Source of the DNA: Hyperoodon ampullatus | Lineage: Eukaryota > Chordata > Mammalia > Artiodactyla > Ziphiidae | NCBI GenBank assembly: GCA_949752795.1 | Contig: OX457058.1 | Coordinates: 37,822,587-37,886,586 of the forward strand | Reading direction: 5' to 3' | Length of the DNA: 64,000 bases | Part shown: positions 1-12,100 of the stretch, piece after piece | Layout of the letters: each line of letters starts with the position of its first letter | Numbering within the stretch: position 1 is the stretch's first letter | Notes under the pieces: model-generated | What the model was told of the DNA's origin: nothing | What the model saw: the letters and a program-made list of their open reading frames with translations, nothing else | Database searches by the model: none | Translations under genes and position numbers: made by a program

Positions 1-2300
1 CAGGTCCTACAGAGTGAAACTTGTTGCAAGGGGATGCATGACCCCTGGGTGCCAGCCTTCAGGGGTACAACAGAGATGGCTTTCCTTGGCAAATTCTAGC
101 CCTGATGAAGGGAGACTGGAAGCACATACTTCTCACTCTCAGTCACCCTCAGGGGCTGCCGCTCCCTCTGTCACCATGCCCAAGTTGGGGCCCTCCCTCG
201 GTACTTGGCTTCCCACTCTTGCCCCTTGGCCATCAGCCCAGGCCTAATAGGGGTGGCTGTAGGTCACTGCCATGGGAAGTCCAGACTGCCCAGACCAAGG
301 CCCTGGGGGGCAGGTCTCTAGAGAGAAAGAGGGAAGTGCTGACGGCTCAGAGCACCCTTGAGCCCAAAGATGGGCACCCAGGATTCCCCTGAAGACCCTA
401 TACAGGGATGCCTGAATGAATTAACCTATGAATACTTACCATCCATGCATGCATTTGTTTACCAAGCCTCCAGGCAGGCTCAGGGGTTGCTGGGCCAAGC
501 CAGGGCAGGGAGTGGCCAATGAATGAGGAGCTGACAGACGAGATGAGGGAGGAGACAAGCGTGGGCCCTGAGATGCATTTGGCCCTAGCAAGAGTCTTGC
601 CTGTCTGCCATGGTTGGAGGAGGGCTCAGAGAAGTGGGTAGACAATTCTCCTAGGGCTAAGTGGGAGTGGAGACAGGCGTGGAGATGGGCTGCAAAGACT
701 CCAATAAGGAGTGACTCCTGAATTGACTCACTCATTCATCCATGCACCCATTCACGCCTGTGTGCATTCACTCGGCAAATATGTATTGAGCAGCTACTAT
801 GTGCCGGGCACCGTGCCTAGTGCCAGTGAGCAGAAGCAGCCAAGGACCTGCTCTCATGGGGCCTGCCGTTGGTGGGGGAGACAGGCAACACTCAAGTCAT
901 CACCACACAGATCAAATGGAAAATTGTGCTGAGTTATAGGGCTTTGAAGAAGAGGTTTGTGGTTCTAAGGGGCCTGACCTAGTCACAGAGGTCAGGGTGT
1001 CTTCTCTGAGAAAGACTTGAAGGATAAATAGGAAGTAACCAGGGCAAGAAGGGGGAGAAGATGATCCAAGCAGAGGGAACTGCACATGCAAAGGTCCTGT
1101 GGTGGAGGGTCTGGGTGAAGGCCAGAGTGGCTGGAGTTCTGCAACAGAGGGGAGTGTGGTGAGAATGAGGTTGGGAAGTGGGCCAGCTGATAGCACTTGA
1201 ACTTGTGGGTGTCTTTAGAAGATTTGGTCTAAATTCCAAGAGCAAAGGGAAGGTTTTAAGCAGTGGTGCAAAATGATCCAATTTGTGTAGCAAACTAGTT
1301 TGAGGGGGCCCAAGTGGAAGTGAGGAGTCATGAGGGTCCAGCAGTGCTCACATAAAAAATGACAGTGGTTTTGACCAAGGACGTGGTGAGATTGGGGGGC
1401 AGGGTGAGTTGGATGTTGGGGTGAGGGTCTGGTGATGTTGAGGTCTGAAGAACTGGGCTGGTGGATGGGAAGGGTGATGATGAACATCATATTCCTGTAA
1501 GAACATATTATATTGAGCATGATAAGTAATATCTTCCTTTCTACCAAGGATAGAATGGTTGACCTCTGAGTAAGAAAGAAGGGAAGGATTTTCAGGTTCT
1601 ACTATATGGTATTTAATATGTTTTCTCATTAAATCTGTTCAACAAATCTGAGAAGTAAATACTATTATTTATGTATGAGGAAAGGGGTCTCAGAAAGGTA
1701 AAATTACCTGCCCAAGGTCATGGCTGGGAAGAGGTTAAGCCTCCAGCAGCCTCCTCTCTTAAAAAAAGAAAAAAAAAAAAAAAAAGACAAAACAACTTAT
1801 TTCATTCTTCTCAGTGAGCTTATAATTGAGGAAAAAGTTTTTGGCAGAAGGGAAAGGGAGGGGAACCTGGAAGAACTCCCTGCTCTGAAAGAATGCAAGG
1901 GAGGCTGGGGCCATGTCACTGAGGAGCCCTGGGCATCCATCCAACCACAGGGGTGAACCAATGTGTTCTTGACCTGAGCCAGAAACCAACTCTCCCTTTC
2001 TCTTCATCTCCCACCTCCCTGCTCCTGGGAAGTCCTTCTAACCTCCTGGACCTAACCTCGATCCTCCTGTTCTGGTGCCCATTGTCTCAGCTTGCAGGCA
2101 GATCCAAGCCACCTGGCCGCTCCCTCTCCCCGCTGGGCACGAAGCCTGACGCCTGCCCTTCAGCCCTCGGTGGGCTCCCAGGAAGGCTGCAGCCTGTAAC
2201 CGGACAGTTTGCTCCCAGCAGGTACCCCTGAGCTGCACTCCGCACACTGTTCCTGGATCTCCTCTCCGAAACCTGGGCAGAGTGTGTTCCCACCCAGTCC
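1..2300. other. ANPEP upstream flank
   Basis: Noncoding. An L2-like LINE fragment is recognisable at about 740-1290, a MIR-like piece at about 1630-1720, and an A-rich run at 1760-1786. Short open frames here show no conserved protein features. Confidence 0.6.
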
Positions 2301-2325
2301 GGTGACCTTCGCCTGTCTGAGCCCT

Positions 2326-2336
2326 GGTTAATTTTT
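2326..2336 (+). promoter_or_regulatory. ANPEP: Candidate HNF1 half-site of the ANPEP epithelial promoter
   Basis: GGTTAATTTTT fits one half of the HNF1 consensus (GTTAATNATTAAC) and lies about 40 bases before the TATA box. The intestinal aminopeptidase N promoter of mammals is known to be HNF1-driven. That the site functions here is inferred from position and sequence. Confidence 0.6.
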
Positions 2337-2373
2337 GCCCAGTCTGCAGGCTGTGGGGCTCCTCCCCTTCAGG

Positions 2374-2381
2374 GATATAAG
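2374..2381 (+). promoter_or_regulatory. ANPEP: TATA box of ANPEP
   Basis: GATATAAG lies about 70 bases before the ATG, which puts transcription start near 2405 and gives a short 5' UTR of about 45 bases. This matches the TATA-containing epithelial promoter known for ANPEP. The separate distal myeloid promoter and its noncoding exon would be several kb further upstream and are not visible here. Confidence 0.7.
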
Positions 2382-2448
2382 CCTGGCCCGAGGCTGTCCT
2401 GTGCCTCACCTATCCTGAGCCTCCCCAAGTTCCCTCCGCACCCTCACC

Positions 2449-3119
2449 ATGGCCAAAGGATTCTACATATCCAAGGCCCTGGGCATCCTGGGCATCCTCC
2501 TGGGCGTGGCGGCCATAGCCACCATCATCGCTCTGTCTGTGGTGTATGCCCAGGAGAAGAACAAGAATGCTGGGTGTGCCACCACCGTGGCCCCTACGAG
2601 CCCCACGACCCCTACGAGCCCCACGACCCCTACGAGCCCCACGACCCCTACGAGCCCCGCGACCAGCCTGACCACCACCATCACCGCGGCCACCACCTTG
2701 GATCAGAGCAAGCCGTGGAACCGATACCGCCTACCCACGACACTGTTGCCCGACTCCTACAATGTGACACTGAGGCCCTACCTCACTCCCAATGAGAATG
2801 GCCTGTATATCTTCAAGGGCACAAGCATCGTCCGCTTCATCTGCAAGGACCCCACTGACGTCATCATCATCCACAGCAAGAAGCTCAACTACAACACAAC
2901 CCAGGGGCACATGGTGGCCCTGCGGGGCGTGGGGAACTTCTCGGTCCCCAAAATCGACAGGACCGAGCTGGTAGAGCCCACGGAGTATCTGGTGGTGCAC
3001 CTCAAGGGCTCGCTGGAGGCAGGCAGAATGTACGAGATGGAGAGTAAATTTCAGGGGGAGCTGGCCGACGACCTGGCAGGCTTCTACCGCAGCGAGTACA
3101 TGGAAGGCAATGTCAAAAA
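2449..3119 (+). CDS. ANPEP: ANPEP coding exon 1
   Basis: Starts at an ATG in context CACCATGG, 45 bases after the presumed transcription start. It encodes the cytoplasmic tail, signal anchor, stalk and first beta-domain. It ends AAAAA|GTAAGT in phase 2, and the next exon supplies the missing G of Lys. The stalk carries four 18-base repeats. Confidence 0.97.
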
Positions 3120-6100
3120 GTAAGTTAGAGCCAGGTCTGCTGGGTGGGGGCAAATCCTAGGTGCTGAGGCAGAGCTGGACCCTGGGAGCCAAGGAAGGGC
3201 TTGGGTTCGGGGCCTTTGAACCTTCGGGAGTCCTTGGCTGGCCCATCACTCCATCTGCAGCTCCGGTAGAGCAGCTACCAAGACAATCGACCCTTTCCCG
3301 GAGGGCTCCTCTATACTTTATTAGGGAGTGGGGATGAGAGATGAAATTGCCCCTTGGATAGATAGGAAAACAGGCTCTGAGGAGAGAAATTTGCCAAGGT
3401 TTCCCAGCCAATACAGGGATGGAACCTGCCAGGACTTTGACCCTGAGTCCAGAAGGAGCTCTGCTCTCCCATGTCAGCTGGCCTGTCGGCCTGGAGACGG
3501 CCTGGGGGAGGTGGGGAGGGCAGGGATTAGGCCAGGCAGCATCTGTGCACCCCCTCCCTGCACACCCAGCAACACCCTACAGCCCCATCCCCACACACCC
3601 ACACGGGCACAGGCATTAAGCTGGCATACCCTCTAACCCCCGCTTCGGGCAGGGTGCTGGCCACGACACAGATGCAGTCTACAGATGCCCGGAAATCCTT
3701 CCCGTGCTTTGACGAGCCGGCCATGAAGGCCAGATTTAACATCACCCTCATCTACCCCAAGGAACTCACGGCCCTGTCCAACATGCCGCCCAAAGGTGAG
3801 AAGGTCTGGCTGGGGCCACACATCCTTGGAAAGGAGACCCCCAGGGCTGGGGCACAGGGCAGGGAGAGGGCACAACCCCACATGCCTGCATGCTCCCTGC
3901 CCAGGTCCCAGTGTCCTGCTTGCAGAAGACCCCAACTGGAGCATCACTGAGTTTGAAACCACACCTGTAATGTCCACATACCTTCTGGCCTACATCGTGA
4001 GTGAGTTCACGAGTGTGGGTACAAGGGCACCGAACGGCGTCCAGGTATGGAGCTGAGGCCACCTATCCTTCCTCGGGATTGGTCCTGGCCTGGGAGATAT
4101 TCCTATTTATCCTCATCTTTGTCCCAGCCCCTGAGTTGCTAGGCAGTGTTTGAATCCCAGTTCTGAGTGATCTTGGGCAAGTGCCTTAGGTTCTCTGACC
4201 CTCCGTCTCTGCATCTGAAAAGTGGGACCCTCCTCATGAAGGGAGTTCCTGACTCCTGGGTGCCAGACAGATGGTGTCTATGGCTATTGTTATTCCCCAA
4301 AGGCCACTGCCCGTGACTCAAAGCTCTGAAGAGACACCCCTGCCCTCTCCTCCGCTGACCATGCCTCCCAGTTTAACCTAGTTGGTCCCCCAGCCTGCCA
4401 GGCTTTGGGACTCGGCCCACCTGCACCAGGACCCAAGAAGGGCCCCTGACCTACCTCTGTCTTCTTTGCAGATCCGGATCTGGGCTCGGCCTAATGCAAC
4501 TGCAGAGAACCATGGCATTTATGCCCTGAACGTGACAGGTCCCATCCTAAACTTCTTTGCCAGTCATTTTGATACACCCTACCCACTCCCAAAATCTGGT
4601 GAGTGAGGTACCTCACATTGGGGGGAAGTGGATGGGTCTCCCCCCATAGCCCGAGGCCATCCCACCAACAGCCTGGACTCCCCAGACCAGGTTGCCTTGC
4701 CCGACTTCAACGCCGGTGCCATGGAGAACTGGGGGCTGGTGACCTACCGGGAGAACGCGCTGCTGTTTGACCCACAGGCCTCCTCCATCAGCAACAAAGA
4801 GCGGGTTGTCACTGTGATTGCTCACGAGCTGGCCCACCAGGTAGCCCCCCAATCATGGGGAGTGCAGACAAAGAATGAGGGGGGCTCTGGGAGGAGACGG
4901 CACAAGTTGTGGCTCCGTCCTTGGCAGCTGAGAAGGGAAGAGTTCCACCTGGTAGGGTGTCAGAGAGGAGAGTCATGATGATGTCGGTGAAGCCGAGCTC
5001 AAGACTGGCACACTGGGAACACTCGGTGAAGGGTAGCTCTGGGTACCGTTAGTGACCGCAAGGCCCGAGTGGCTTGCCGGACTGACCTCCCCTCCCCCAC
5101 AGTGGTTTGGGAACTTGGTGACCCTGGCCTGGTGGAATGATCTTTGGCTGAACGAGGGCTTTGCCTCCTACGTGGAGTACCTGGGTGCTGACTATGCAGA
5201 GCCCACCTGGAACCTGGTGAGCCCGCTGCCCAGGGATATCTGGGGTCTGGGATGGGGGAAGACTTGGGTCACCCCCTCCCAGGCCAGTCTCCTGATGGCT
5301 GCTGGGGATTTGCAGAAAGACCTCATGGTGCCGAACGATTTGTACCATGTGATGGCTGTGGACGCGCTGGCCTCCTCCCACCCCCTGACCACCCCTGCCG
5401 ACGAGGTCAACACACCCGCCCAGATCAGCGAGATGTTTGACTCCATCTCCTACAGCAAGGTGCTGCCCAGCCCCCATGCTGGTCCTGAGACAGTAGGGGT
5501 CATGGGAAGGGAGGTGGGGTCTCGGCCCACAGGGGCCCACCAAAGCCAGGGGCTCCGGGAGCACCTGTCCCCGCCCGATGGGGACACAGGGTCTCCTGCT
5601 GGCTCGGCGCAGCCTTCTGAGCCCCCTCTTCTCCACCAGGGAGCCTCGGTCATCAGGATGCTTTCTGAGTTCCTGACTGAGGACCTGTTCAGGAAGGGCC
5701 TGGCGGTGAGTACCCTTGGCCAGCCATAGGGTGGGAGGTGTTTCTTCCAAGCCCCGGCCTACCACAGAGGCTGAGTGGTAGACCCTGGGGCAGCAGCTTT
5801 ACCCTCACTGTGCCCTGTCTTTCCACAGTCCTATTTGCATGCCTTTGCCTATCAGAACACCACCTACCTGGACCTGTGGGAACACCTGCAGATGGTCAGT
5901 AACAACCAGCCCCCCTGAAGCCATTCTGTGGGGGTCCTGAGATGCTGAAAGTCCCTGGGGGCAGCACACGTGTAAGAGAATGTGCCCAGCTCCACTGCTT
6001 ACCCTCCCAGGCAGACCATCTGGAGGCTTGGTTGCTCATCTGTAAAATGGGCGCAATGATGGCTCCTTGAAGGAGGTGTTATGAGAGCCTGGGTCACGAG

Positions 6101-9100
6101 CCCTGGCAGGCAGCCCCCCTCACGCTACAGTGAGCTCTGTGAGGGCAGCTGAGGAGTGCCGTCATCTGAGTAGCGAGGAAACGGGCTCTTGTGGTTCCCA
6201 AGCCCAAGCCTTCCTCTCCCTGGAACTTTGGAGCCAGTCATTCACCTACTCAGCATTCCTGGCTGCCGGGCGCCCCGGCTTGCCCCTCTCAGACATGACT
6301 TTGCACACACCAGCACCCTCGGCGCGCTCTCTGACCCTCCTATCCAGCCTCACCTTGCATTCCTGTCCATTCAGACCCTGAGTGACCCCTGTCTTTGGGC
6401 AAACCCTCTGACCACGCCCACCCTCCCGCCTGCCCCTCCTCCCCACCTCTCTTGAGACTCTCCCCATCATCCCCCATCATGTCCTCTCCTTCGTGGCAGC
6501 CCCCACCCCTTCTCTGTGGCCCTGGTCAGCCCTACTGATCCCCCCATATGCCTGTGCTCCATGACCAGCCTGACCAGGGAGGGGAGGCCCAGGGCCTTGT
6601 CACAGAGTCACAGCTGGGCTCCAGGGCCCTCCTGGCCAGTCTCCAGCCCGACATCCATCTGCCACAAGGCCGGTCCACCTCCCACACCTCCCATAGCGTC
6701 AGTCCCTCCCCTCCACTTCCACTGTCTTCCTTGCCCAGCCTCAGTTTCCAGCGCCTTCCTTTCTTCTGAAGCCAAGCCCTCCTCCACACCAGCACCCCTC
6801 CAGCTCCATCTGCCCCTCCCTCTTTCCCTGAGCCCCTTCCCTCTGCAGCCCCCCTAGAGACGCCCTCTCCCTCAGCTTGCACCTTCTGACAGGGTCTTCT
6901 GCCCTCTATTTACGCTGTTCTTAGTTTTTTATTTTCTCAGTTATTAATAGATGTGGTTGGTTTTTTTGTTATTATTATGAAAGCAATGCACACACATGGA
7001 AAGAGATGAAAAAAGATTTAAGACAATAACAACCACCCTAAGCCCATCCCCAGACCCTCATCCAGGTGCGTTTCCTTCACATCGCCATGACCCTCTCCTT
7101 CGCGCTGCCTATGACATGGGGACACTGGTTTTCCTTCCTCTCTGTCTCCTCTCCCTGCCTGTCCTCCCGGGTTTGTTCAGGCTGAGCCATGGGCATCCTG
7201 GGTGCCCCTTCCTGACACACACCCACCTGAGGTTGGATCACAGAATGGGAGGCCACATAGATTTGCTTAATCAAAGTGGAATGAACCAGAGGCTGGGAAG
7301 CTCTTGGCTCATCCAGCACTGGGCAGCCGAGGAGACAGAGAGCCGGGCTGGGACCCCAGCTCCTGCCTCCCAGCCCAGTGCTCCTCCACTGCCTCCCAGC
7401 AAAGTGGTACCACTAAGGGGAGGCCAGGGTGCAAGGGGAGAGTGGGTGGGTGGGAGAATGGCAGTCGCTGATGGCCGCACCATATCTCTCTGCCCAAGGC
7501 TGTAAACAATCAGTCGGCCATCGTGCTGCCAGACACCGTGCATGCCATCATGGACCGCTGGACCCTGCAGATGGGCTTCCCCGTCGTCACCGTGAACACC
7601 AAGACAGGGGACATCTCCCAGAAGCACTTCCTCCTTGACCCCGAGTCCACCGTCACCCGCCCCTCAGAGTTCAAGTGAGCAGATGAGGTCACTGAGACAG
7701 GCGTCCTAGTGAGGGTTCTGAGGGGCAGTTGCTCTGGGACCCTCTGACCATAGCAGGGCCTGGCCTGCTGTGGCCCTGCCATAGTGGCTGTAGACAGTCT
7801 CCCTCCTGGGCCAGGAGGATGGGGGCGTTTAGTGCCAGAGTTGGGCAGAAACTGGAAGTCCGGGCAAGGCTGTTCTTTGCTGGCAGTGCCCAAGAGCTGC
7901 CATTTCTCACATCTGGCCTCTTGTTGCAGCTACCTCTGGATTGTTCCCATCTCATCTATCAGAAATGGCAGCCTACAGGGCCACTACTGGCTGCAGGGCA
8001 ATGCAACAGGTAATCCAGCCCTGCCCTAGTGGACAGCAGCCCCATCCCATACTCCCAGCTTCTGGCTCATGTTCTGGGGTTATGGCAGGCCTCAGCCAGG
8101 GCTTCCTTCATCGTTTCATTCAACAAATGGAGCCAGCGTCTTTGGTTCTAATTTCTACGCTGTGTGACCCTGGCCAAGTTACCATCTCTCTCTGGTCTCC
8201 ATTTCCCCATCTATACAATGGGGCTAGGAACAATATCTACCCCATTGAGTTGTGTGAAGGTTAAAGAAGAGGATTCCCATGAAATGTTTAAAACAGTGCC
8301 TGGCACATAGTATGAGCAGTCCTACTCTGCCAGGCACTGAGGAAACCAAGGTCAAGGCAAGTCATCCTCTGCCTAAACCAAGGCTGTAGATGAAGGGAAG
8401 GAAGACAAGCAGTTCAGACGTTCCAGAGCTGTGCTGAGTGCTTTAACAGAGGCATATGTGGCCTCTGGGGTACTGGGGCAGGTGGGTAGGGAGCAGGGAA
8501 TAGGGAGCTTCAACTTCATGGAGAGGTCAGGAAACCCTTCCTGGAGGAGGTGAGCTGAGTCAGAGTAAGAGCAGGAGTTCGCCAGGCTAATGGCAGCAGA
8601 GAGAAGCAGTCCAGGCAGAGTCAATAGCAAGTGCAAGGCTTGAGGTAGGAGAGAGCTCGGGGACTGAGTGTGGCTCGGGCAGAGGTGCGCCCTCAGTGAA
8701 GCGGGTCCCTGCAGGCTGCAGGAGACAATGGCTATGTCCTCGGGCCAGGAGGAGCTGGGACAGGTGGGAAGTGGGAAAGCCATTGGGTCTGACCTGCAGG
8801 TATGGAAGGATCCTCTCTGGCTGCCAGGAGAAAGGGTGGAGGGAGAGCCGTGAGGAGGGGGCACGGAGCCCCCAGGAAGAGATGAGCAGTGCTGGGGGGC
8901 TAACTGGATGGGAGGCACTGCCTGGGTGCGATGGCGCTGTTACAAGCGGAGAGGTGGGAGGAGGAGGGGGTGGAGGGGGAGAGGCCCCCTGGGGAGTTGA
9001 GTCTGAGTGGCGGGGGGTGTGCCGATGGAGTTGTCCTGGTGGATGCCACTGGCCCGGCCACACAGAGCCTGTGGGAGGCAGGGCGGCCACTGAGGTTCAG

Positions 9101-12100
9101 AGATGGTAAATGGTCTGTCCGAGGTCCCCGGCCAGAGTCGGGCCCCGGCAGCCAGTCCTACCCCTCTTCTCCGCCCCCCTCCTTGGCGTTGGCCCAGCGG
9201 CGTGAGGGCCGGCTGCTGCCAGGCTGCAGTGGAGGCTGCTCTGCCGAGGCCTGGGTCAGGTCAGCCTGTGGCCTTCTGAGCAGCTCTGCCCAGCTCTGGT
9301 CTCTCTCCACAGCCCAGCATAATCTGTTCAAAACCGAAGAAAGAAAAGAAGAAGACTGGGTCCTGCTAAACGTCAACGTGACGGGCTATTACCAGGTGAA
9401 CTACGATGAGAACAACTGGAGGAAGATTCAGAATCAGCTGCAGAGAAGACCACAGGTGGGTACCTGCTGCCCCACCCATCCCCTGCCCGAGGCCCAGCCC
9501 CAGGACGGGGCCCCAGACTGCAGGGCCCGCCCGCACCGCCAGCCCGAGGTCACACGCTCTGTTGCCCCTTCTAGACCATCCCTGTCATCAATCGGGCGCA
9601 GGTCATCTACGACAGCTTCAACCTGGCCAGGTGAGTGCTCAGCCACGGAAGCCTGGAGACTTGGCGAGTGCGGTTCCATAGTGAGAGCCAGTGCTGCCTC
9701 CCGCCGTCCTCGCCGTGTGCCAGGCTCAGCACCGTGGGGTCCCTGTGCTTGTGCACACCCCTCCCTTGACCCCATGTCCCCGGAGATTGTCGGCGTCACA
9801 GCCCATACTTCCCAGAGAAGGACTCTGAGATTCAGAGCTTGAGTACCCTGCCTGAGGTCACACATTAGCCCATGGCAGCCAGACGCAGTCCTGTCCAACT
9901 CCAAAACCACAGTGCACTCCACGGCACCAAGGTTTTCCGGAGGGCTACCTATGGCCCAGGCCACCATGCTCAGTGCTAAGAAAAATACGGGAAGGACAGG
10001 ATAGAAGAGATGCAGCATGGATAAACAGATATTTATTGATCAGCGGCTGTGTTCATGAGCACCAGCAGGTGCCAAGTTCTTAGGCATAAGTGATGTCACC
10101 CATAGACATGGACATTTATAAACCAAATATGCACAGATGGCCTGAGGAGGTGGAGGGAGGAAAGACCAGAGAGCCAAGCAAATCAGAGAAGAGGTGGGCA
10201 GAGTAAATAGCACAGCTTTCTTGTCTTTTTGAATCTCTGATCTGTCTCCTATGGGCTGTGTGGCCTTAGGCAAGGCACTTTACCTCTCTGAGCCTCAGTT
10301 TCCTCACCTGTAAAATGGGGATAATGAGCAAGGAAATGTGACTGGCAGTGGGTGAGGGCCAGGCCTGGGCTGGCCTCGTTTGTGGCACCAGCCAGCATCC
10401 ACGTCCCTCACCCCTACCCCCAGCCCCACCCCTGGTGAATGCTGGAGCTGGCTCAGTTGGGCCTCTGGGACCTCAGGCTCTAGGAGGAGGCTGGGGTTCC
10501 CACAGTGAGGCTGGACTGGGTGGGGGTGCTTACTTGAGCCCCTCTGTCTGTTCCCAGTGCCCGTATAGTCCATGTCACCCTGGCGCTGAACAACACCCTC
10601 TTCCTGAACAAAGAGACAGAGTACATGCCCTGGCAGGCCGCCCTGAGCAGCCTGAGGTACTTCAAGCTCATGTTCGACCGATCCGAGGTCTACGGCCCCA
10701 TGAAGGTACAGAGGGGCATGGCAGGGTTCAAGGACCAACTCCCCAGTGCCTGAAATTACATCATAAGGAAGTGAATAGAAATATTGCCTGGAATGGTGAA
10801 ACATGCCAGGTCCTTGGCAGTGGTGAGAGAGTAGGAGGGATGTAGGGTGAAGGGAGCAGGGGCTGAGCAGGTGAGCAGGTTGGGCACAGCATAGAAAGGA
10901 CACAGACTTCTAGCAAAGTTTGCTAGATTTGGAAATTAGCAAATCCTTCTTTCAGAAGGCAACAGAAAAAGCCACAGTACAGGAAGGGGGTGGGAGACGG
11001 GGAGAAGGCCTTGTACCAGCTGTGTGGACTCAGGCAATCCTCTTCAGACCCAGAGAACCCCTCCGTGAAAGGAGCAGGCCTGTGCCTGCCTAGCCTGCCC
11101 TAAGGGCCTGGAGGGGGATGCCGATGTTAACAGTTTTGAAGCTTGGGGGCACGGGCAGGGAGGATCAGAGGGAAACTGCTCGCTCTGGATCCATAGCTGA
11201 CCCCATAAGGATGTTCATTGAAGTGTGGTTTATAAAAGACAAGAAAACCAAAAATACTCAAATGTCCAACAGTTGGAGTTGGTTAAGTAAACTAGAATAT
11301 CCATTTGATGGAATATTATGTAGTCATTAAAAATGTTGTTCACATGATTAACTAACTGTTATGGTAAATGAGGTTTTAACTCACTTTAAACTCATTAACC
11401 TACCTACACCTTGGATTCACCCCATCCTCCTAATGTAGTAAAATCACAATATTTGGTCAACTCAGTATTCAGCATTTACTTTATGTGATTATTTAAATAT
11501 CATTCTCCGCTGAGCCACATAAAGTACCATGTTTGTGTCTCCTTTTTTATACATCTTATACAAATATATCAGATAATACATTAGTTTTGCTTTTTCCTGG
11601 AGGCATCCCTCCTGGAGCCCTCTGTCGGCCTGCTCCCTTCTAGAACTGCTACTCAGCTCCCATGCTGGGAGGCTCTCCATTGTTGCATCTCTTGTTTCCT
11701 GAACCCATGGATTCTTCCTTGAGTTTTCTCTCTATTAGGGGAGCACATCTTCCAGTTTTGGAGAAAGGGTTCATAAGAGGTGGATTTTTTCAGGTAGATT
11801 GTCTGAAATGTCTTTATTCCACCTTCACACTGCATTGAGAGTTTGCTTGGGTTTAGAAGTTTCTAGGTTGAGAGACTTCCCTGGCGGTCCAGTGGTTAGG
11901 ACTCTGCACTGCCACTGTAGGGGGAATGGGTTCAATCCCTGATCAGGGAACTAAGATCCCACATGCCTTGCAGCATGGCCAAAAAATTGAAAAAAAAAAA
12001 AAAGTAGTTTCTATTTTGGAAATTATTCCTCAGGAAATTTCAGGTCTTTCTCCATTGACATCAAACCTCTCGTGTTTCTGTTGAGAAGCCCAGGGCCTTT

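Noticed and set aside
5049..5765. 238-codon minus-strand frame in ANPEP
   Set aside because: It is the shadow of ANPEP exons 6-8 on the opposite strand.
6240..6900. Coding region in the C/T-rich part of ANPEP intron 9
   Set aside because: Several overlapping short frames in all phases reflect base composition, and ANPEP phases require exon 9 to join exon 10 directly.
8930..9842. 303-codon plus-strand frame
   Set aside because: Most of it is ANPEP intron sequence; only 9313-9455 is exon, in the frame already listed.
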